Source of the DNA: Actinomycetes bacterium
GTDB lineage: Bacteria; Actinomycetota; Actinomycetes; Streptosporangiales; Streptosporangiaceae
DNA: 64,000 bases
Direction of reading: 5' to 3'
Assembly (NCBI GenBank): GCA_021793235.1
Contig: JAJYTD010000005.1
Coordinates: 1-64,000, forward strand
Below, in pieces: positions 50,830 through 57,157 of this stretch. The notes beneath the pieces were generated by a model. It saw only the letters and a program-made list of their open reading frames with translations, did not search any database and was not told the DNA's origin. Every line of letters begins with the position of its first letter. The first letter of the stretch is position 1. A program made the position numbers and the translations under genes.

Positions 50830-52431
50830 ATGAATTCCGCAGCAACCGGGTCCGCTGCGACCCGGAACAGCGGCGCGCCCACGGCCGGACCACGCGCCTG
50901 GGCCGCCCTCGCCGTTCTGACCCTCCCGGTCCTGCTGATCTCCATCGATATGACGGTGCTCGGCTTCGCCGCCCCCCACCTCAGCTCGGACCTGGCGCCC
51001 ACCGGCGGTCAGCTCCTGTGGATCATCGACATCTACTCGTTCATCCTGGCGGGGCTGCTGATCACCATGGGCGCCATCGGCGACCGCATCGGCCGGCGCC
51101 GGCTCCTGCTGATGGGCTCGGCCGGATTCGGTGCGGCATCGCTGATCGCCGCCTACTCCCCCACCCCCGAGGTGCTGATCGCGGCGCGCGCCCTGCTCGG
51201 GTTGGCCGGAGCGACGCTGATGCCGTCAACGCTCTCGCTGCTCCGCAACATCTTCCTCAACGATCGGCAGCGCCTGCTCGCGATCGCGGTCTGGGGATCG
51301 GGGTTCTCCGCGGGCGCCGCGCTCGGCCCGATCCTCGGCGGCTGGCTGCTGGAATACTTCCACTGGGGCTCCGTCTTCCTCATCAACGTCCCGGTCGTGG
51401 CACTGCTCCTGGTACTGACCCCGCTGCTGATCCGGGAGTCGCGCACCCCCGACCCCGGCCGGCTGGACATGCTCAGCGTCGTACTGTCCCTGGGCGCGCT
51501 GCTGCCGGCCGTCTACGGGGTGAAGAGACTCGCCGAGGCCGGGCCCGCTCTGCTCCCCCTCCTCACCATCGCGGTGGGCACAGTGCTGGGCTGGGTCTTC
51601 ATCCGCCGCCAACTGCGGTTGGCCGACCCGATGATCGACGTCCGCCTGTTCGCGGTCCGCCGGTTCAGCGTGGCCGTCCTCACCAACCTGATGATCGTCT
51701 TCGCGATGGTCTCATCCCTGTTCTTCCTCACCCAGTACCTCCAGATCGTGCAGGGCATCAACCCGCTGCGCGCCGGACTCGTCCTCGTCCCCGGGCTGGT
51801 GCTGGCCGTGGCCGCGGGTTTTGCGGCGGTTCCGGTATCGCGCCGGCTCAGCCTGGGCACGGTCATCGTCATCGGCCTGGTCCTGGTCGCCCTCGGGTTC
51901 CTGCTCATGACGCGGGCACCGCTGGACGGCGGCGCCCCGCTGGTGGCGGTGGCGTTCTCCCTGATCGGTATCGGCATGGGGCTGGCCGAGACGGTGACCA
52001 ACGACGCCATCCTCACCGCGGCGCCCCCTTCACGCGCCGGTGCCGCCTCGGCGATCTCCGAGACCGCCTACGAGCTGGGCGGCGCGCTGGGTGTCGCACT
52101 ACTGGGCAGCGTGCTGACCATCATCTACCGGCTCCGGATCGACGATGTGCCCGGCGTGGCAGAGCACACCATGGAGGCCGCCCGCGACACGCTGGGCGGC
52201 GCGGTGACCGCATCGGCCGGGCTCGACCCGGCCACGGGTACGGCGCTGATGGACGCCGCCCGGTCCGCCTTCACCGACGGGATACACCTCACCAGCGCCA
52301 TCGCCGCGGTGATCGTCATCGCCGCCGCGGTCCAGGCCGGGGTGCTGCTGCGCAGGGCAGGCCGCCCGAACGATCCGCCCGGAACGACCGGGAGCACCGA
52401 GGCGGGGCCGCCGGGCCGGACCCAGGGGTAG
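50830..52431 (+). CDS. MFS multidrug exporter, DHA2 (14-TM) type
   Basis: A 533-aa transporter with about fourteen hydrophobic segments. DHA2/QacA-like motifs are LLISIDMTVLGFAAPHLSSDL in TM1, GAIGDRIGRRRLLL (motif A), ALLGLAGATLMPSTLSLLRNIF, and the antiporter motif C region GSGFSAGAALGPILGG. The ATG is preceded by a weak RBS (GGCAGAC). Repressed, by analogy with QacR/QacA systems, by the divergent TetR protein. Confidence 0.88.
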   Translation: MNSAATGSAATRNSGAPTAGPRAWAALAVLTLPVLLISIDMTVLGFAAPHLSSDLAPTGGQLLWIIDIYSFILAGLLITMGAIGDRIGRRRLLLMGSAGFGAASLIAAYSPTPEVLIAARALLGLAGATLMPSTLSLLRNIFLNDRQRLLAIAVWGSGFSAGAALGPILGGWLLEYFHWGSVFLINVPVVALLLVLTPLLIRESRTPDPGRLDMLSVVLSLGALLPAVYGVKRLAEAGPALLPLLTIAVGTVLGWVFIRRQLRLADPMIDVRLFAVRRFSVAVLTNLMIVFAMVSSLFFLTQYLQIVQGINPLRAGLVLVPGLVLAVAAGFAAVPVSRRLSLGTVIVIGLVLVALGFLLMTRAPLDGGAPLVAVAFSLIGIGMGLAETVTNDAILTAAPPSRAGAASAISETAYELGGALGVALLGSVLTIIYRLRIDDVPGVAEHTMEAARDTLGGAVTASAGLDPATGTALMDAARSAFTDGIHLTSAIAAVIVIAAAVQAGVLLRRAGRPNDPPGTTGSTEAGPPGRTQG

Positions 52432-52500
52432 TCCGGCTCCGGCGGCGGTGATCGCAGTCGCTACCGGGCGTCGGCCGTGCCCGGCGCGGCACCCGCCATC

Positions 52501-52523
52501 ACCGGCCTCAACGAGAGGCCGGT
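52501..52523. terminator. Hairpin between convergent MFS and GntR genes
   Basis: ACCGGCCTC-AACGA-GAGGCCGGT, a perfect 9-bp stem with 5-nt loop. It is the only structured element in the 181-bp gap between the two convergent genes. Confidence 0.7.
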
Positions 52524-52612
52524 CACATATTCTGGTGTCTGTCACCACATCCGCGCCAGTCTTTGGCGAATATTCAGCGGATTTCCCGTCCGCGGGCACG
52601 CCATCCCGCAGA

Positions 52613-53317
52613 TCACGCCTGCTCGCCGCGCTCCGCGCCCTCAGCGGCACGCTCGTGGTACAAGCGCCGTGTCGTGTCGGTGTGCTCGCGCATCAGGCGT
52701 GCGGCCTCGTCCGCGTCGCCGGCCTCGATGGCGTCGATGATCCGGGCATGCTCGTCCCAGGACTCCTTGCCGCGCTGCTGCACGACCAGCCCGTGGTACC
52801 AGCGCACACGGCGTGCGACCTGCCCGGCGAGGTCGGCGAGCACGGCGTTGCCCGACAGCTCGGTGATACAGCGGTGCAGGTCCGCGTTGAGATCCACCAT
52901 CGCTTCGGGGTCCTCGCGCTCCAGCCCGGCGGCCCCCTCGCGGCACAGCTCGCGCAGTCGCTTGATCCCTTCGGGGCTCGCCGCGGTCGCCGCCAGCCTG
53001 GCCGACTCGGTCTCCAGCAGGGTGCGCACAGCGAGGAGCTGATCGGCCTCGTTCTCGCTCGGCTGGTGCACGAAGGCCCCAAAACCCGGCCGCAGGTCCA
53101 CCCATCCCTCGTTGCTGAGCCGCTGCAGCGCCTCGCGGACAGGCTGCCGGGACACACCGAGCTGCTCGGCGAGCTCGTTCTCAACCAGGTGCCGTCCGGG
53201 CGGCAGCCTTCTGCGGGTGATGAGTTCCAGCAGGGTCTCATACACGCTGTCACGCAGAGGGGCGGGGCGCTGGACCGGATTCGCCAGCACACCCTTGTCG
53301 AGCCGGGGTGGAGTCAT
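52613..53317 (-). CDS. FCD-domain GntR-family regulator
   Basis: A 234-aa GntR/FadR-type protein. The winged HTH is LRDSVYETLLELITRRRLPPGRHLVENELAEQLGVSRQPVREALQRLSNEG. The FCD metal-site pattern includes MVDLNADLHRCITELSGN and WDEHARIIDAIEAGDADEAARLMREH. The ATG (TPPRLDKG) was selected for family fit. It lies between an MFS gene and moeA without a clear functional partner, and the target is unknown. Confidence 0.85.
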   Translation of the reverse strand: MTPPRLDKGVLANPVQRPAPLRDSVYETLLELITRRRLPPGRHLVENELAEQLGVSRQPVREALQRLSNEGWVDLRPGFGAFVHQPSENEADQLLAVRTLLETESARLAATAASPEGIKRLRELCREGAAGLEREDPEAMVDLNADLHRCITELSGNAVLADLAGQVARRVRWYHGLVVQQRGKESWDEHARIIDAIEAGDADEAARLMREHTDTTRRLYHERAAEGAERGEQA

Positions 53318-53426
53318 CAAGCACGGCTTTCGTCGTCGGCGCGGCAGAGCGGCCACGGTCACCGGGGTTTCCGTCCGCAGTCTAGGCCAGGCGGCGCAAC
53401 AGGAAGGCGGCGCAGCGCCGCCGGGC

Positions 53427-54626
53427 TCAGCGGGGCAGCCAGACCAGCTCGGCATCGGGGCCGCTCCAGTCCGGGGGGATGACCGCATAGGCATCGGCCA
53501 TGGCGGCTCCGCGCAGGATGCCGGGCCGGTCGTAGCCGACCGGCTCGGCCCGCTCCTTTGCGACGCGCACCGCGACCAGCCGGGTATCGCGGTGGTGCGG
53601 GCGGACATCGCCGAGGACCGGCAGGGTGCGCGGAAGCACGGCAGCAGAGTCAACGCGCCCGGCCATCGCGCCCAATACCGGGACGAGCAGTGTCATGGCC
53701 GATACGAGGGCGGCGTTGGGGTTGCCGGGCAGACCCACGACCACGGTCTCGGGCGCCTGCGCCGACCCCGAATGGGCGAGCAGCTGGGGGTGGCCGGGAC
53801 GGCAGGCGACACCGTCGACCGCCACCGTGGCGCCCAAATCGGAAAGGGCCGCGCGCAGGTGGTCGGCCGGCCCCTGGGAGGAAGCGCCGCAGACCACGAT
53901 GACATCGGTGGCGGGCCGGTCGATCGCCGAACGCAGGGTGTCGAGCACCGCGCGGTAGCCGTCGCCGAGGTGGTGGACCGCCTCCACGGCAGCGCCGCTC
54001 CAGGCCGCCAGGCCGGGCAGCATCGGCCCGATCGCGTCGCGCACCTGCCCCAGTCCGGGACGGCCGGAATGTGCGAGCTCGTCTCCGGTGACGAAGGCGG
54101 CGATGCGCGGGCGGCGCACCGCGAGCGTGTCGTGCCCCAGGCTCGTGGCCAGCCCGAGCACGGCCGGGGTGACCGCCGTCCCCGCCGGCAGCACCGAAGA
54201 CCCGGCACTGGTGTCCTCGCCGCTGCGGCGCACGTGCCGTCCCGGCTCGATGTGCCCGCTGACCCGGCCGTCTTCGACCCGGGCGTGCTCGTAGGGCAGC
54301 ACTGACACGGTTCCCGCGGGAACCCGTGCCCCCGTGGCGATCTCCACGGCCTCTCCCGGCCGCAGTTCGGCCACTGAGGCGGCCGAACCGGCGAGGATCC
54401 GGCCGCGCACCCGCCACGGCCCGGGGCCGGCGACCGCGTACCCGTCCATGGCGGAGGCGTCGTAGGACGGGACACCGACCAGAGCGGTCAGCTCCGCGCC
54501 GAGTGTCGCACCGAGGGCCGCAGAGATGGGGACGTGGGCTGCCACCGTTGTACGGCGAGCGCCCAGTTCGCGCGCGGTATCACGCGCCCGCGCCCATGGC
54601 ATGGCCGCGTTCCCGCAGTGGGCCAT
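53427..54626 (-). CDS. moeA: Molybdopterin molybdenumtransferase MoeA
   Basis: A 399-aa MoeA inserting molybdenum into molybdopterin. PSYDASAMDGYAV near the N-terminus, the substrate loop IATGARVPAGTVSVLPYE, ITGDEL-like FVTGDELAHSGRPGLGQVRDAIGPML and the late GLPGNPNAALVSAMTLLVPVL are diagnostic. The ATG is preceded by GAGGAG. It is the only cofactor-biosynthesis gene near the molybdopterin oxidoreductase 2.5 kb away and may serve it. Confidence 0.9.
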   Translation of the reverse strand: MAHCGNAAMPWARARDTARELGARRTTVAAHVPISAALGATLGAELTALVGVPSYDASAMDGYAVAGPGPWRVRGRILAGSAASVAELRPGEAVEIATGARVPAGTVSVLPYEHARVEDGRVSGHIEPGRHVRRSGEDTSAGSSVLPAGTAVTPAVLGLATSLGHDTLAVRRPRIAAFVTGDELAHSGRPGLGQVRDAIGPMLPGLAAWSGAAVEAVHHLGDGYRAVLDTLRSAIDRPATDVIVVCGASSQGPADHLRAALSDLGATVAVDGVACRPGHPQLLAHSGSAQAPETVVVGLPGNPNAALVSAMTLLVPVLGAMAGRVDSAAVLPRTLPVLGDVRPHHRDTRLVAVRVAKERAEPVGYDRPGILRGAAMADAYAVIPPDWSGPDAELVWLPR

Positions 54627-54725
54627 CGCACTCCTCACGCTCTGCACCGGGGTCCCGGTGGAACCGCACCTCTTCCTGTATACCGTCGGATACCCTCTCA
54701 GCCGCGGCCGCCACTACGATCGGAT

Positions 54726-54753
54726 TTGCCGTCTGCTGACTTTCCGCTAAAGT
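54726..54753 (+). promoter_or_regulatory. Candidate tRNA-cluster promoter (TTGCCG / TAAAGT, 16-nt spacer)
   Basis: TTGCCG at 54726-54731 and TAAAGT at 54748-54753, 55 bp upstream of tRNA-Gly and in a locally AT-richer stretch. Confidence 0.45.
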
Positions 54754-54807
54754 TCTTACGTGTGGGACGGCACGGAGCGAGGACACGCTACCGTCGCCGG
54801 ATAGCAC

Positions 54808-54880
54808 GCGGACGTGGCTCAGCTGGTAGAGCATCACCTTGCCAAGGTGAGGGTCGCGGGTTCGAATCCCGTCGTCCGCT
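54808..54880 (+). tRNA. tRNA-Gly (GCC)
   Basis: A 73-nt cloverleaf. Acceptor GCGGACG pairs with CGTCCGC, the D-loop has AGCTGGTAGAGC, the anticodon stem/loop is CACCTTGCCAAGGTG with anticodon GCC, and the T-arm is CGGGTTCGAATCCCG. No encoded CCA. Confidence 0.95.
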
Positions 54881-54912
54881 CGGAGACAGATGGCGCATCA
54901 CTCCTTGAATCC

Positions 54913-54983
54913 GGTGGAGTGGCCGAGAGGCGAGGCAGCGGCCTGCAAAGCCGTCGACACGGGTTCAAATCCCGTCTCCACCT
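54913..54983 (+). tRNA. tRNA-Cys (GCA)
   Basis: A 71-nt cloverleaf. Acceptor GGTGGAG/CTCCACC, anticodon loop CCTGCAAAG with anticodon GCA, T-loop GGGTTCAAATCCC, and a short D-arm typical of tRNA-Cys. It follows tRNA-Gly by 32 nt. Confidence 0.95.
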
Positions 54984-54997
54984 CCAGCAGTATCTAC

Positions 54998-55074
54998 GGG
55001 CGGTTAGCTCAGTTGGTTAGAGCGCTACCTTGACACGGTAGAGGTCACTGGTTCGAATCCAGTATCGCCCACCA
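54998..55074 (+). tRNA. tRNA-Val (GAC), with encoded CCA
   Basis: Acceptor GGGCGGT/ATCGCCC (one G-U pair), D-arm AGCTCAGTTGGTTAGAGC, anticodon loop CCTTGACACGG with GAC, T-loop GGTTCGAATCC, and encoded CCA at the end. Gly-Cys-Val order is common in actinomycetes. The DNA just downstream carries mobile-element debris. Confidence 0.95.
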
Positions 55075-55130
55075 GTAACACCGCAGATCAGAGGCTGTCT
55101 ATCGGTCTTGTTCAGTTATCGCGAGCTTCG

Positions 55131-55175
55131 GTGATGGAGCCGATCTTGCTCCGACTCCATCACGGAGCCTCCTTT
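55131..55175 (+). terminator. Hairpin with T-rich tail after the tRNA cluster
   Basis: GTGATGGAG (55131-55139) pairs perfectly with CTCCATCAC (55155-55163), followed by GGAGCCTCCTTTTCTT. It is positioned to end the tRNA transcript, although part of it may belong to mobile-element DNA. Confidence 0.5.
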
Positions 55176-55193
55176 TCTTGTCGACGGTCAGCA

Positions 55194-55371
55194 GTGTCTC
55201 GTGCCGGGTGTGATGGAGGCTCTCAAACCTGGGAAGGATGAGAGTCATGGCAGCACCGAGGAAGTACCCCGATGAGCTGCGTGAACGAGCCACTCGCATG
55301 GCAGCACAATCCCGCATCAACATCCGTTGATGCGTTGGTTCCGAGCCTCTAAAGAACCCGGCACGAGACAC
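55194..55371 (+). mobile_element. 178-bp mini-IS / IS3-family remnant with intact terminal repeats
   Basis: Exact 16-bp terminal inverted repeats GTGTCTCGTGCCGGGT lie at 55194-55209 and, inverted, at 55356-55371. Similarity extends inward over GAGGCTC. Inside, at 55247-55330, is the start of an IS3-type orfA (MAAPRKYPDELRERATRMA, RBS-like GGAAGG upstream) that stops after 27 codons. The element is therefore an internally deleted, non-autonomous IS3 derivative. No clear target duplication flanks it, and the hydrolase sequence resumes only on its right side. This suggests a deletion next to the insertion. Confidence 0.8.
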
Positions 55372-56064
55372 GCCCAGCGCCCGCGCCCCGCTGTGGAAGA
55401 ACGGTTCGCTGTTCCCGCCGGCCATCACGAGCGTGGGCGCCGTGACCGTGACCCACCGGTCGCGGGGCAGCGGTCTGCCGGACATGGTCTCGCCCATGAC
55501 AGCGCCGTCGTAGGCCAGGGTGTGTGCGACCTTCTCCATCCCCGCCCATGACGGGTCCTGGCGCATCGGCCCGATGTACTCGGCGGGCACGCCCGCCGCG
55601 GCGGTCATGAACAGCTCGACCGCATCGCCCCGGCGTCCCGCGGCGACCAGCTCGTTCAGCCGGTCCACGTAGTCCTCCGGCAGAGGGGCGCGGCTGTCGT
55701 CGGTGATGAACGGCGGCTCGTACAGCGCCAGCCGGGTGATGCCGGACAGCCGTTCGGCCGCCTCCAGGGCCAGCACCGCCCCGGAGGAGATGCCGTAGAC
55801 GCAGGCCTCCCCACCGGATTCCGCGATGAGGGCCGCGATGTCCTCCACTTCGCGCTCCACCTCATAAGGCGGGGTGTCGCCGCTGTCGCCCCGGCCGCGC
55901 CGATCGTAGGTGAACACGGTGAACCGCTCCGCCAGCAGTGGCGCCGGTGACAGCGGGTCGAACCCCCGGGTGCCGAGCGCACCTGCTACCAGGATGACCG
56001 CCGGCCCCTCCCCGACCCGGTCGAAGGCGATGGCGGTGCCGTCACTGGAACGCACGGTGTTCAT
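55372..56064 (-). pseudogene. Alpha/beta-hydrolase truncated by the mini-IS element
   Basis: An alpha/beta-hydrolase starting MNTVRSSDGTAIAFDRVGEG. Conserved parts are VFTYDRRGRGDSGDTPPYEVEREVEDIAALI, nucleophile elbow YGISSGAVLALE (Ser in G-x-S-x-G), LALYEPPF and the Asp-region VTAPTLVMAGGNSEPFFHSGARAL. There the homologous sequence stops. The expected C-terminus with the catalytic His is replaced by element DNA, and the frame runs on through unrelated sequence to a stop at 55099. It is likely non-functional. Upstream lies the 13-mer CTGGACGGTACAG shared with the TetR operator. Confidence 0.82.
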
Positions 56065-56090
56065 GGGCTTTCCCTTTTCCCTCGCTAAAA

Positions 56091-56103
56091 CTGGACGGTA
56101 CAG
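56091..56103. promoter_or_regulatory. TetR-operator-like CTGGACGGTACAG with AGTACT repeats
   Basis: Identical over 13 bp to part of the palindromic operator at 50733-50750. Three AGTACT hexamers follow within 35 bp (about 56102, 56114, 56129). It lies 27 bp upstream of the hydrolase start, within its promoter region. Confidence 0.5.
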
Positions 56104-56567
56104 TACTCTACTAAGTACTAGACTGCCCAGTACTAATCTGTGCACGGCGAAGGGGTAGCGACAGCAGCGCCGGCCGCACAAAATACGAACCCCCTGACCT
56201 GCGCCGGGCCCGGCCTGACTCCCGCGCAGCCAGGCGGCCGACATGGCGGGCGATCATCGGAGCAGTCGCCGCCGGGTCCGCCAGTCAGGTGGCGCGGGAA
56301 CCTGGAAGGGACCTGCTCACCGGCCCGCCCCATTGCCGCACCCCAGGAAGGTCGCCCCCACGCTCCGGCAAGAACTTCTCACCTACCGACGTATTGTTTC
56401 CGGCTGAATCCATCGGGTAACATCCCCCAGCATGGGAGCGCTCCCATTGCCGGGCCCCGACCCGAGGCCGGGAGGCCGCACAATGCCTCACACCCAAAGG
56501 CCGCGCACCTGGACCAGACCTACTACCTGTGCGGTGACGTGAACTTCACCTGAACCGGGTGAACCAG
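56104..56567. other. Gene-poor region between the hydrolase and the terminator
   Basis: No recognisable gene. The last ~25 codons before a TGA at 56551-56553 (plus strand, AHLDQTYYLCGDVNFT) show strong GC3 bias and are followed by a terminator. No start codon or RBS lies in a sensible place, so this may be the tail of a degraded gene or a small-peptide gene. GCCCCATTGCCGCA at 56327-56340 is identical to part of the inverted repeat at 273-286. Confidence 0.4.
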
Positions 56568-56597
56568 CCCCGCCGGATGCGGCGGCATCCGGCGGGG
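56568..56597. terminator. Strong intrinsic-type hairpin
   Basis: CCCCGCCGGATGC, a 4-nt loop GGCG and its exact complement give a 13-bp stem, 14 bp after the TGA at 56551-56553. It may also serve the minus-strand genes that end at 56700. Confidence 0.75.
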
Positions 56598-56699
56598 CCT
56601 CCCGTACCGAGCCGCACTCCTCAGCGCTGCCCCAGCGGCGGCGCCGCTTTTCCCGGATCGGCTATCCCGTGGTCCGCCGTCAGCCGGGTCTCCCACCAC

Positions 56700-57155
56700 T
56701 CACGAGACCACCAGTGCCTGGGGCGCGGCCTGCTTCATGCGGGTGCGCAGCCACGCGGCCTGCGTCGAGGTCTCGACGCCGCACCGGGTGGCCACCTCGT
56801 ACAGTTCGGAGTCGCGGGCGCCCTGCGCGGCCTGACCCATCATCACCCAGCAGATATCGCACTCGGCGGTCATGAGGTAGAGATCCTGCAGGTCGCGCAG
56901 CAGGCCGAGCCCGCCGCTGCGGGACCCCTGGAACAGTTCGGAGTGCAGCCGCTCGGGTTCATCGGGCGCCTGCTCCGAGTATCGCTGAACAAAAGGACGC
57001 AGGGATTCGGCGTGCTCGTCGCACTGGCGCACCAGCTTCTGGCAGATGAAGTACACATCCGCCTCTGCCGCGTGGGCTCTGCCGACCTCCTGGAACGCGT
57101 CGCTGAGGCTGTGCTCGGCCTGGAGCAGGAGCCCGAGGTAATGGGCGAGCTGCAC
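56700..57155 (-). CDS. Helical protein of unknown function, coupled to the molybdopterin oxidoreductase
   Basis: A 151-aa mostly helical protein (LAHYLGLLLQAEHSLSDAFQEVGRAHAAEADVY, CQKLVRQCDEHAESLRPFVQRY, then RDLQDLYLMTAECDICWVMMGQAAQGARDSELYEVATRCGVETSTQAAWLR). His/Glu/Cys spacing recalls ferritin- or DUF-type four-helix bundles, but no family can be named with confidence. The GTG at 57155 has GGAGG 7 nt upstream; a GTG at 57161 would overlap the upstream stop. Its position directly after the oxidoreductase suggests a dedicated accessory or maturation role. Confidence 0.65.
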   Translation of the reverse strand: MQLAHYLGLLLQAEHSLSDAFQEVGRAHAAEADVYFICQKLVRQCDEHAESLRPFVQRYSEQAPDEPERLHSELFQGSRSGGLGLLRDLQDLYLMTAECDICWVMMGQAAQGARDSELYEVATRCGVETSTQAAWLRTRMKQAAPQALVVS

Positions 57156-57157
57156 GG

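Noticed and set aside
54808-55371. Integrated genomic island at the tRNA cluster
   Set aside because: No integrase, no duplicated tRNA 3' end and no other island genes were found. Only the 178-bp mini-IS is supported.
56470-56553. LCGD-containing peptide tail as a SapB-like lanthipeptide precursor
   Set aside because: There is no start codon with an RBS, no leader pattern and no lanthipeptide synthetase nearby. The resemblance is limited to a few residues.
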